From: Agrocybe praecox
Taxonomy: Eukaryota > Basidiomycota > Agaricomycetes > Agaricales > Agrocybaceae
Length of the DNA: 64,000 nucleotides
NCBI GenBank assembly: GCA_964017145.1
Contig: OZ024840.1
Coordinates: 2,418,001 to 2,482,000 of the forward strand
Direction: 5' to 3'
The notes under the pieces are model-generated. The model made no database searches. It saw only the letters and a program-made list of their open reading frames with translations, and was not told where the DNA came from. Of the stretch, positions 1-10,331 are shown in pieces. Within the stretch, counting starts at the first letter, position 1; each line of letters starts with the position of its first letter. The position numbers and the translations under genes were made by a program.

Positions 1-765
1 CGCAGTTATTATCTTTCTTCTCATCATATCGATATCAGCTGCTGGATCCTACAGGACATAGCGGTCCCAACGCGCGTTGTTGCCAGTGCGGCTACTGGCA
101 TAGCCACGAGCGAGCCGTACAATTGTGTCCCGGAGACCGAAGACACCATTACGTTAATGGTGGATTGGCAATCAATCAAGAGCAAAATCCACCGGGGTAC
201 GGCCATCTACACGGCAAGCTGGACGGCCCCCTTGAAGTCCGGGGTCCACTCTGCCCAGCATTGGTATTACATGGGAGAGAAGGTATCTTTCAGTTACAAC
301 CGAATTTATATCAGCGTTTGTTTAATCTTGCGCCACCGTTTCGTAGGGTGATATTAACGTCGACCAGGCTCACAGAGGATACGACGTTACATACGATGAC
401 ACTGGAAGGGCTTGGTATAATCCATTCTAGTGAGTGACAACACCACCATGCGTTGACAACTTTGTGGGGTTACCGCTGATTGTTTGTCTCCTACATCTAC
501 TTACAGCATGAAATATTCGCCATCTGAAAGCGGGCATTTCGATGGTCAACGCGGATACGGTTATATATCCATCGAAAAGTTCATCGACGCCGTACGTAGC
601 GTAAACGCAGGTTTGACGCAACCTTCAGACTACGATAAGCACGGGCTTCCAACTATACGCAATACCGTTCTCACCACTGCTATTCTCAACGCTGGTCGCA
701 TCAGTTTAGACGAGAAAAGGCCGGTGGGCATCAAGAAAGATGGCGAACAGTGGGTTCTGGAATGA
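1..765 (+). CDS. Gfo/Idh/MocA-family NAD(P) oxidoreductase, C-terminal part (5' end outside window)
   Basis: The window opens inside this gene. Exons are 1-282, 347-429 and 507-765, giving 207 residues and a TGA stop at 763-765; splice phases agree. Seen: an HHIDISCW stretch near residue 9, followed by PTRVVASAATG, SGVHSAQHWYYMG, the split GDINVDQAHRGYDVT, and the C-terminal GYGYISIEKFID and AILNAGRISLDE. These match the substrate-binding half of fungal Gfo/Idh/MocA dehydrogenases, which oxidise or reduce sugars or sugar acids. The nucleotide-binding Rossmann half would lie upstream of base 1. Specific substrate cannot be told; related fungal enzymes include galacturonate reductases. The neighbour on the right is convergent. 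Confidence 0.8.
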
Positions 766-2018
766 GACCCGCGGGCGCCGTAGTATTTAAAAATAATGTA
801 AAGTACTTTTGTTTTATGTATCCTGATGGACTGGCCGGTGTGTACATGTACACATGCAAATGTCAGCAACATGAAACTTCATTTCTTGCCACGCACCATT
901 CTATCTCGTCTAGTATTCGTTTGAAATGAAAGAATGATATATACATAATAAAAACCTGCCGATTGCGCCGCCAAGGTGCTTGTATCGCCTGCATGATTGT
1001 TGATACGTACGCCTCAGGAGCCAGAAGCACCCGCTTCATTTGTGGACATATATAGAACCCGACTTTTCCACAATGTAACGACAAATAGATTAGAGAATGG
1101 TCGTACCTTTTTTGCGAACCAGAGTTCAAACCTAAGTTCAGACAGATGTAATGGATTGAGGTACATACTAATTATGGGACAAGAGTACCGGTAACAATGC
1201 GAACGACAGTAAGAAGATAAATGAACTTTTGTTTTGAAAAAGGAGAAAAAAATGTGCCGACGAGAGGATGATGTGTGAGCGAAAATGATCAAAAGTAAGG
1301 AAAATGGTGTGAATTAACGATACCGTTGGCACAGAAAGGGATAAGAAGTACTTATAACGTGAAGAATAATAAAATATATTTTAAAAAGAACGCGATTGTT
1401 ACTGGACCTCGGGGAGGGAGAGTGTCTGTCTTTGAAGAGAGTGCGCGAGGATAGTTGATGGATTGGATGTGGGGATGATGTGAACGATAGATGCATAGAG
1501 CGAGAAAGAAAGAATGTCGGGTCGTGGAATGAGGGGATTTGAACGACGATAAAAAAAGTAAAAAGATATACGGCGCGCATCTTGGGAGAAAAGTCCAACA
1601 GAAGGACAATAACAGAACAGAGGGTTCATGGCAATAGGCGGATAATATTAACCGCCTTTCGAGATCTTCACCGGTAATTAGTCGCGATAATTCGTGAGGT
1701 GTTTGGCCGATGTCGACAAGTTAACCGCCCCTCCGCCCTGATATATACTTCTCTTCGACTTCAATAGGCTGTGGGTCGCCAGAGGGGGTAGAATAATGGT
1801 ACGGGCGACGAGAATGAGTAAAATGCAGAGAAAGTGATGGATGTATGCATGTGTATTGAATTGCAGAACATGTATTGCGAGGGTTGTCGATACGACATGG
1901 ATTGGTATTACATTTTGCGGGATTGCTTGCGTTTTGGGACAAAGACAGGAACAACTTGAAAGTAATGATGACGATGACGATGATGATGGTACTGAGAAAA
2001 GTGGTCCGTCTTGGAGCA
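766..2018. other. Intergenic, between two convergent 3' ends
   Basis: About 1.25 kb with no supportable gene. Short reading frames here, mainly on the minus strand, are Ser/Phe/His-rich low-complexity translations without a family motif. It probably holds both 3' UTRs. A perfect 12-bp palindrome, TGTACATGTACA, lies at 841-852, and a GAT/GAC-rich run at about 1967-1987. Confidence 0.5.
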
Positions 2019-3463
2019 CTAAGACACGAGCGCTGTTCGGGGAGATGCGATGTTATTGAGGCTATGAAGAGCCGGTCGCCCGAATGCTACGAAATCGTGC
2101 GGAAGGAACTGGTCTGGGGGACTGTCAATATGAAGTTTATTGAGTATGGGTTCAAAAGTCGATGATATATTTTCCTTGTCATCGGACGAATGCGAGCCAG
2201 TGAAAGGGTCGCTACTAAACGCTGGTGTAACAGGCGTGAGCGGCATGTCGTCCGAGACATCAGATGCAGACGTATTGGAACTTGTAGGCGTGCTGATAGC
2301 ATAGCCAGACGTCCTTTTGGGCGTGACGGGAAGGGGTGCAGGTGCTTGCGTCATGAAGCGATTGCCTTGCAGGTAATATTGAACGACAAAGGTTGCCGCC
2401 TTGGAGTAGAACGCATACGAGTACTTTTTCACCAAGGTCTCTGAGAGTTCGTTGACATGGAGAGCCAACCTTGTGTCCAAGAGTTCAATGACCTCTAAAC
2501 ACTCCTCCGTCTCTTCCCATGGGCGACGAGACTTGCTGCATAAGAAGCGAGCCAAGGTCAAAGAAGCGAGAGAAATCGTGGATGGTGGGTATTTGACGAA
2601 TTCTCTGTGAAAGAGCGTGATCTCCATCAAGAATCGAGCTACATGCTGAACCTTGGTGTCCTCAATGGAAGAGCCACAACACATCAGGCGCAACCAAGCT
2701 TCTGCAGTAGGGTGTCCTAAAGCCCATTGGATGGTCGAAAGGACATGAGCTTCCATTTGGAGGAACGCGGATTCTTCGTACGTATCGTGGCAAATCTGGA
2801 CGAGTTCTTGAAGAGTCGGCACGCGTTCTTTTGCGTCCTCAAACTTGGCAGCGATCCAAAGAGCAGCACAACCAACGAGCTGATAGTGTTTGGTGTAGAC
2901 GACGCGTCGGGACACGTATCTGTCGATGATGTTTAAACAAAGATAGAGGGTTTCAGGACGGAGGCGAAATGTGAAATGGATTTCAACCAAGAAATCGACG
3001 AGGCATGGGCGCATATGCCACCGAATCTCAGGTTGCTGATCCATGGATTGCATAGATGACATGGTAAAACGCTGCGAGGAGATTGGGTTAATACTGCAAT
3101 TAGACAACATGCCACATGAAAACTCACCTCCATATCAAGCATGTAAAAGCGGATCTCCTCGCGATACTCTTCCTCCAGAAAGATACCCTCTCGGCGGAGC
3201 GCTTGGATTTGGGCTTCACGCTGCTTTTGCTGGATAAGTGCAACCTTGGTGGACCGGGGGGACCGGCGGGCGAGCCCGTTGGCTGGGAGAAGGGGTGATC
3301 TATGTGATTTTGAAATGCCATGGGGAGAAGGGCGTTTCTTGGGATAGACAAGAGCATTGCGAGAATGACGCGTAGTAGTTACGTCTTTCATATTGATGCG
3401 AATGGTGTCGGACGATAGTGTGGTCAATTGGGAACTACAGGAATGTAACAAGACTTCAGTCAT
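2019..3463 (-). CDS. G1 cyclin of the Puc1/Cln type
   Basis: Two exons, 3463-3128 and 3071-2019, are joined by a 56-nt intron in phase 0 and give 462 residues. The upstream in-frame codons at 3493 begin with TTG, so the ATG at 3463 is the likely start. The cyclin box begins with MRPCLVDFLVEIHF and continues with LNIIDRYVSRR, AALWIAAKFEDAKERVPTL, QMEAHVLSTIQW and GHPTAEAWLRL, the pattern of fungal G1 cyclins that bind Cdc28/Cdc2 and drive Start. A second helical cyclin fold follows. The Ser/Pro/Thr-rich tail (TPVTPAFSSD, SHSSDDKEN) resembles a PEST/phosphodegron region expected in an unstable cyclin; that is inference. The long upstream region carries E2F/SBF-like motifs. Confidence 0.88.
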
Positions 3464-3578
3464 TGTGTCACAAGGCGTGTTACGGAAAAACAAAGAACAG
3501 TGAACTGCGCGGTGTTCAGGGCGCCTTGCTCAAGAACAAGATGGGATATGAATGACAAGGCTGAAGGATATTCAACGT

Positions 3579-3588
3579 GGGCGGGAAA
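3579..3588. promoter_or_regulatory. E2F-like motif upstream of the G1 cyclin
   Basis: The plus strand reads GGGCGGGAAA; the minus strand, in the direction of the cyclin gene, reads TTTCCCGCCC, which fits the E2F consensus TTTSSCGC. It lies about 116 nt upstream of the cyclin ATG. Dikarya use SBF/MBF regulators with a related site in place of E2F. Motif match only. Confidence 0.35.
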
Positions 3589-4118
3589 AGAGAGTGATGT
3601 CTCGATCATCACCATTTTGAGAGAGAAAGAGTTGCCCAAAATAAAATGGGCATCAACAACAAAACGAGAAAGAAACTTACGAAGTGAATCAAGCTAATGA
3701 CCGTTCACTGGAAGGAGAACAGAAGATGAGGTGAGAAGAAGTGTTTTGCTTGCTTGCTGTCGTGTGAAGACGAGCTAGCTTGATGACTAGAGAAACAAAA
3801 AAAGTCGTGAGCGTGTAAGATCGTAAATATGGATGGTGGTGGTGGTGGTGAGAGGAAAGGGAGGATCAGTCGGGGAGGGGGATGTGCTCGACGACGATGA
3901 GGAGAGAGAGAGGAAGAAGAAGACAAGGGCGCAAATATCGTTTGCTACCCGTGTCCGGGGTCTTCGTCACAATGTGACATCAGAGGTATAACTTCATCCG
4001 AACAGGCAACCGGCGCCGCTGCGGCCACCCCCGCCCCTTATCAGGCTCATCTGCTCCCGGCCTCGGCCCCACTCATTCCCACACTGCCCACGTTCCGCGA
4101 CGAGTTCATGACGTACAC

Positions 4119-4137
4119 AGAGAGAGAGAGAGAGAGA
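4119..4137. repeat. (AG)n microsatellite
   Basis: Nineteen bases of uninterrupted AG dinucleotide lie in the region upstream of the G1 cyclin. On the minus strand this is a CT tract, common in fungal promoters. Confidence 0.9.
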
Positions 4138-4222
4138 ACTTACCACGAGCAAAGGGGGATTGTATCTTGCTGGTTTGCTTTGTGGATTCTGTGGGATATG
4201 ATCAGCGACCGCGAAGGGCTAG

Positions 4223-4229
4223 CGCGAAA
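4223..4229 (+). promoter_or_regulatory. SBF (SCB-like) motif CGCGAAA
   Basis: CGCGAAA fits the Swi4/Swi6 cell-cycle box core CRCGAAA. It lies about 760 nt upstream of the G1 cyclin start, in a region with no gene. One short match can occur by chance. Confidence 0.3.
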
Positions 4230-5747
4230 TTGATGAGGCTCACGATGGCACAAGGAGTAGCAATGTCTCCAACTTGCACGGTAATTATTAAGAGAGAGTA
4301 ATGTGAATGAGAACAAAAGAATGACTGAGGGTGAGTTTGTTGCACGGGGGATGTCTATGGTCTTAGATGGCCGCCACGTCGATGAAAGATGAAGCACAGG
4401 CGCCGGTAGCACACTCGAAACTAACCGAGTGTGATTGTCCTTGAGGATGCAGAGAGTGCAATTAGGAGAGAAGAGGGTAGAAAGAGTTGTTGAATGAAGA
4501 CGAACAACTTTTCAAGTAGTAGAAGGACAAAAGGAACTGTGCATTACAAGCTTATCGTGCTCCAGAGTGCATCGGCCATAATTCGACTCTATTCCCATCC
4601 TTTTTTGATATAAGCACACCACGTTTTCTGCCTGCAGGCAATGAAATGACAAGATTCGCCTGCTTATGTCACTTCTAGGTTGGGAATCCACCTGTCAAAT
4701 GGATCCAATATAGCATAGGAATGTCCCAGCGCCGGCTCCCTGAGCGCTGCGAATATTTTTTTTGGCATTAATGCAGAGATGACAGACAACACTCTCTGCA
4801 GAACCAGTCTGGCAATATGAATGGCACCCGGATGGTCCCCCAATATAGTAACTCCATAGTAGTTCATAGTACTTCGATTTGATTCACGCGCCATCACGCG
4901 CTGCCAATTCTTCACTCGTGCATTCAGCCATTCAGGCCAACCTTGATTCTTCTTTTCCATTGCTGTACATAATTTTTTTACTGTGCGCTAGTGCTCACAC
5001 GCAATTTAAAGTGGCTCTCCCTGCTACACATCGCTGTACTCAAGAAGGCATCCGTGTAACCTTTCTCATGATGAGTTACGTTCCTTATATACCCAAAAGT
5101 ACAGAGAACCCCGAGAGTCCGACGGCGGAGGCATTTCTAAACGTCTCGTGGGTGGGCTTAAGGCCCTGGTTTCCATCCTGTAACACTAAGAAGACATCCA
5201 TCAGACTCAGAGCCGTGCTTGACATGGGTATTTGATGAGCTCCAATGTACTCATTTCTTGGAAGACGTATCAATTCTAATGTTATCACTGCCACAACATT
5301 ATTCAAGACATTACGTCGGTGATTAGTATTTCCCGCTAATACTATACATAATACCTGAGTAATTACGCAGGTATAAAGTAGCTCCAAACTAGACGATTTG
5401 CCGTAGCGCTCATACAAAAGGAAACGCGACACTAGCTCCATGTACCGCGAAGGGGTGGACCATGGGGATCAAAAATTGAAACATAAACACAAAAAAATGA
5501 CCAATGAATCCAGTCTCAATCTTGACGAGTTTACAGACAAACAAGAACATGGTCTTATTAGAGTAGGTGCACTGGTTTACGAAGCTGTACTATATGTATG
5601 ATATTTAGTACTCGCAAGAAAGCAGAGAACGCACAGGAGGAATAGGCAGCAATAGTGAAAGAAAAAAGACAATGAAAAGAATATGTAAAACGGTCCGAAA
5701 CGGCATAAAAGAATTTGAGAAAAAGCCTGTCCGCAAAGTTCGGTAGC

Positions 5748-8700
5748 TCATTCTCTGTGTTGACCACCCATGAGAAGTGCGATCAAATCATGGTTTGGCT
5801 GGTTAATGCCAGGGTGGCCTTGCTGTTGTAGATGGGGTGGCATTAGTTGAGGTAACATGTGTGGCGGTAAGTGTTGTTGCTGCTGCTGCTGCTGCTGTTG
5901 TTGGGGACGGATGCCCATGTGCTGTGGTTGACCTTGCTGAAGGAAGCCACCGTTGTTCACTCGATTCCCAGTGACTCCAGAACCTCCAAGTCCCATAATT
6001 TGGTGGTGGTTAGACAGTCGGGGGTCCATATTGGGGTGTCCAAGGTTCCCTAATGGTAGGGCATGCTGTTGCGGTACGGTATTGTTGTGTAAATGAGGTC
6101 CTGGAACTGGGCCACGAATCTGAGGGCCGTTGAATCCAAGGTTGTTATTTCCATTGAAATTATTGAATGGAAGTTGCTGTTGTGGGGGGATTGGGCCATT
6201 GCCATGGAGCCCACCATGAGGGACATTACCGGCCAATCCTGGTAAGCCCATGAATTGATTAGGCTCGTGAGGAGGTCGACCTCCAAGGTTTGCTAGACCG
6301 GGAGGAAGGCGTTGCATACCATTTGACATCAGTCCTCCTTGATTTAGACTTGGAGAAGGTCCGCCTCGATAATGCAACTGGCCTGATTGGAGGTTTAACC
6401 CGACATTGGCTCGGTTGCCTTGCTGCTGGGCGTAGATAGGAGTAGGCCCTGGGAATAAAGGCTCCATATTTCGACCTTGTTGGGTTGCCTGGGACAGGCG
6501 CTGGAAATTGTACAAAGGATCATCGGACTGCTCTATAAAATGGCCGTCCCTTCCTCGTGGAGGGGGAGGAGGAGCTGTTCGGAGACCCGGAACCATGCCA
6601 TCGGGCACGAAGCTCCTGTCATCTGAGCGACTGTCATACAAGGGTTCAAGGCGATTATTGTTGTGATGAAGCTGAGATTGGTGCAGTATTTGTTGTTGCT
6701 GAAGCGCATGTAGACTAGGCCCTGCATTGCCAAAGGCACTGGGATTGTTCAAGAGTGAGCCGTTACTGTTACTCTGGTGACCCGCATTGCCACGCTAGTA
6801 AATTAGTTATTTCAGCGAACTATGCGACTATATAGTTCGAATGCTTACTTGAGCAGAACTGTTGAGCATAGCGAAGAGGTCATCCATAGCACGTTGGTCA
6901 CCTGAAGTGCCGGTGACTAAAGAAGTGTGTTCATGCTTTTGGTGATGATTTGGCGATGGCGAATTATACCCACCCACAGCTGGCTGTTTACTTGAAGTTG
7001 GTTGAACTTCGCGAGCCTTGCCGTCGAAAAATTTGGCAAACCGACTCCCTTTCCCAGTAGCTGCGCCATTGAAATTTGGGTCAGTTTGCTGAGTATTTTG
7101 ATTGGAGTTAAAGGCTTGTTCAACAGAACGGGCGTTCAAGTTGTGTGCTAAGCCCAGGTCCCTTGGTTCGTCGAATCCGTACACTTGCCGGTGCTGATCG
7201 TCAAAGGGTGAAAACCCTGGTTGCATTCTCGATGGTTCTACTTTTGCAAATCCCTGCATGGTTTCTTGGGGTATTGGCTGGATTCCTATATGATTGTTAA
7301 CTACCTCAGTAAGTAGGCCGGGAAACTTGTGAAAAGCTTACCATTCATGACCTGCACGTTATTCGTTGTATTTGGTGTCTTTCCAACTGGCAGAGATCTA
7401 AGATCAGGAATATCGGAGGATTGTACCCTGGCTGGCGCAGGTCTGGCAAAGGCAAGTAATCGGGAACCAGCAGGAGGTTGGAATGAACCAGAGGCGGCAG
7501 AATCGACAGGTTTAACTGAAACGGGAGTAGAAAGAGACGAATCAGGCGTAACAGATTGCAGGGGTGCTTTTGCTGAGAGAAGAATGCGATCCTGCTCTGT
7601 CAATGCCGTGGTTGGTATAGGTAATAGAGGATCCTTCCTTGTCAAAGCATCCATGGATAAAGTCGATAAGGTTTTGGTGGCCTGCGAAATTTGGGATTGA
7701 ACAAGTTCAGATTTTCGAAGCAGGGAATCTGTGGTAGAATCTAGATTTTTTTTGTTCAGTCGAAAGTGAGGGTATGCATTGCACAAGTCAGCCAGCTACT
7801 CACCTTGGTCGATGACATGTTGTCTTTGCTGGGTAGTACTTGTTGGGTCGGCAAGTATATGTTCGCTCCTTGAGTTGTTGTCATGACTGGACTCGTTCCT
7901 CTTCATTTCTTCTTGTTTCATCATCATTTTGAACATCTGGATTTCATCCATGGGCGGTTTCTCTGGAGGAGCCGCCAGGGAAGATTTGAGTTCGGAATCT
8001 TTTTCCTTGGCCTCTTTCTCTTTCAATTCCTTTTTCCATGCTTGGATCCCATCTAGCTCGCCAGTTGAATTTTGTCCTCCAAGTATACCTGCAGTACTAT
8101 CAGGAACATAAGTATCCATCCAGGCAGGTTCTTTTTCTTTTTCTCGATCCTGGACGCGTCGTTCATCCTTCTCTCGAACCTCGTCTCCCATATTGCCTGT
8201 CTTGCGATCACGGGCAGAAGCACGCTTGTAACGACTGTCTCGATCATCTCCAGGAGGCCAACGCTTGTCAGCTGCACTCTCCCAATTACCATCTTGGGTT
8301 GGCTTGTCTCTCCCGCGTTCTCTACGGGAAGCCAGCCTTTCTTCACGCTTTCCATCATCTCTCCAACGCCTAGCGTCATCCTCCCCGTCGACATCGCGAT
8401 CTTTCTCTCGACGGGAATCATCACGCTCACGGTCTCCACGACCTTTTTCTCGGGGTTCGTCCCGGTCACGTCTAGATACGGATCCTTCTCTCTTAGTCCT
8501 AGAAGAATCCCGTGGTCGGTCATCTCGCTTGGTTGTTTCTGTGCCTATGACAAGGAGAATTAGTATTTAGTTGTGGTAGTTGATCAAGAGAAAAAAAGTA
8601 ACTGACGATCTTCTCGTGTAGTTCTGGGAGGTTCTGCTCCTGACAAAGAAAGAGTTAACGAAAAGGAATTTATTTTAGAGACGAGGCATCCACCTCTTCT

Positions 8701-9630
8701 CCAGTCTTCGCTTGCCTCACCAACTTTTTTCTTGGTAGCTTCGCGAGTTTCAGCTCGCCGAGAAGCAGCATTTGAGGAAAGCGGTTGTGCGGCTCTGCCA
8801 GAAGTCGTCGTCAGATGTGGAGCGGCGTCTCTCTCTTTCAGAGACCTTGCGCTTGATAATGGAAGAGCAAGCCTGTCGCGGTCAAATTTATCGGAGAGCT
8901 TGAAAATAACATTAGACTTTTATATATAGCATTTAATGAAAGCGGAGCCTACATGACGAAGGCGTTCATGACCATCCTTGTCTCGAATATCACGTTCTCT
9001 GTCCTTGTCACCATCTCTGTCGCGATCTCTGTCCCTATCGCGGTCATTAGGGCGTAAAGATTGATGCTTGAAATTGCCCATTTGAGATGGCTGAGAAAGT
9101 GTTGTACGGAAACTTGGTCTTGAAGGTGCATCTGAAGAAATCCATGTAAACACATAACATACAAATTATGAAATGTTTAGCATACCTCCATCCTCTGCAT
9201 CTCGTCGAAACCTACAAGAAACAATCAATACTAGGGATGGCTGTATTCACATACGATACTGACCGTCTATCTCTCGCGGTACTTGGGGTTGGAGGGTCAT
9301 CTTTTTTCATGAGATTCTCGTTTTCAGAGCTGAGGTATAGTAAGTAAATGGCAAGTAACCAGATCCAAAAATATGTAATTACCCAAACCAAACTTTCAAC
9401 TCTGGCATGTTGGGGGGTAACTGCACGAGCGGAGACTTTGAGAGTTCGACGAGTTGATTACGGGTATATTTCCTCATGGGACGTGGTTTCTGAAGGGAGT
9501 TTTCGGTATGTTGGTCACCATTGTGGCTGTTAAGAGGGGTGCTGTCAGATGAGTGTTGAGGTGGATCTCGAGAGGATGAAGAAAGGTCTAGTATATCGGT
9601 TGCTTGTGGTAAGGAAGAGTCTGTCGACAT
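5748..9630 (-). CDS. 4E-T-like eIF4E-binding protein
   Basis: Start ATG at 9630, stop at 5748, with about nine exons including several small ones. Exon 1 ends in RKYTRNQLVELSKSPLV and MPELKVWFG. Y55-TRNQ-L60-V61 is an exact YxxxxL-phi eIF4E-binding motif, in the position and context it has in the 4E-T family (the nuclear import factor and P-body translational repressor). The middle is rich in RD/RE/DK charged repeats. It continues with EPAWMDTYVPDSTAGILGG and DEIQMFKMMMKQEE, then KGSRFAKFFDGK, a stretch also seen in 4E-T relatives. The C-terminal 330 residues are Gln/Asn/Pro/Gly-rich with a ten-glutamine run, and end in LIALLMGG. Such regions suggest phase-separating mRNP proteins (inference). 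The gene is divergent from the RdRP. The 4E-T assignment is probable, not proven. Confidence 0.7.
5875..5904 (-). repeat. CAG/CAA tract encoding polyglutamine
   Basis: A run of about ten glutamine codons (CAG with CAA) in the last exon of the 4E-T-like gene, read on the minus strand. It is an in-frame, potentially length-polymorphic trinucleotide repeat. Confidence 0.85.
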
Positions 9631-10331
9631 ATTCAGTGGTGAAGAAGGATGAAAAGAGCTGCGAGGTGGTTAAGGTTGAGAGCAGGTTGAGACGAGGTCT
9701 GCCACACAACGCGGGCCTTGAAACGATCACAAGGTTACTCAATTTTGGCTCAACAAATACAGCGGCACTTAAACAGAACCACCATGCATTTTCCAACCCT
9801 AAAACATTTTATCTTAAAATCACAGGTCATTAGTCTCTACAGACATGCTGTTCGTGCTTCTAAGGGTATGTTCTCCCCGTCATATTCGTCCGCTGAAATA
9901 CAATATAAAATCCCCCCCAAGTAATACCAGACCCCGTGACAAGGAAAGAGACCATCGCCTGGATTCGAAGTGATTTTGAGCGGAACAGGCATCTGACTGA
10001 CGTGGTGCGCAGTATTATTCTATCCACATAGTGCCATGGAAATTTATACAGTCTACAGGAACTGATTGAGAACAACCTCAAAGTTGCTCGGCGAGAAATA
10101 AAAGGAATTTTGCCAACCCTTTCTAGCAAATGATGGTCAAAGCAACAGGCACGGCCTACGGGGCCCTATTCCGAGTTTTTGTCCCGATCGACCGCCCTGT
10201 CTTCCATACTCAGATAGCAGTTGGTCAGGTTGAGCGCTAATCCGGACTCATGCCGGACCCCTTTGCGTATATATAACCGCTTTGCACACACCTTATCGAC
10301 TTGTTCCTTCCCTCCATCTTCAGCCCCGAAG
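9631..10331. other. Divergent promoter region, 4E-T-like (-) and RdRP (+)
   Basis: Seven hundred bases separate the two start codons. A TATA-like TATATATAA at 10268-10276 lies 56 nt before the RdRP ATG and is followed by a pyrimidine-rich leader. I see no gene; frames here start with non-ATG codons or lie antisense to the 4E-T-like exon. Confidence 0.55.
10268..10276 (+). promoter_or_regulatory. Candidate TATA box of the RdRP gene
   Basis: TATATATAA sits 56 nt upstream of the RdRP ATG at 10332, with a pyrimidine-rich leader in between. Identified by motif and position only. Confidence 0.4.

Larger units (their letters stand above)
3464..5747. other. Long upstream region of the G1 cyclin plus 3' flank of the 4E-T-like gene
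   Basis: About 2.3 kb without a convincing gene. From 3464 to about 4500 it is pyrimidine-rich on the minus strand, as in fungal promoters. It holds the E2F-like and SCB-like motifs, an inverted repeat GTCACA-a-TGTGAC at 3966-3978, a CRE-like TGACGT at about 4109, and an AG dinucleotide run at 4119-4137. From 4664 to 5441 there are unassigned minus-strand frames of 98 and 118 codons, which I do not call as genes. The last part is likely the 3' UTR of the next gene. Confidence 0.5.

Noticed and set aside
1314..1629. Three overlapping minus-strand frames of 76-94 codons
   Set aside because: Ser/Phe/His-rich translations in three frames of the same pyrimidine-rich tract; no motif, and the region lies between two convergent 3' ends.
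4140..4412. Minus-strand frame of 90 codons upstream of the G1 cyclin
   Set aside because: Ser/His/Leu-rich, no family resemblance, and it lies in the probable promoter.
8072..8563. Plus-strand frame of 163 codons
   Set aside because: It is antisense to the charged-repeat exon of the 4E-T-like gene, whose frame runs through every join with family-like motifs.
10221..10331. N-terminal extension of the RdRP from a non-ATG codon
   Set aside because: The frame is open but starts without ATG and covers the TATA-like box; MEIFMRNVDW at 10332 is the natural N-terminus.
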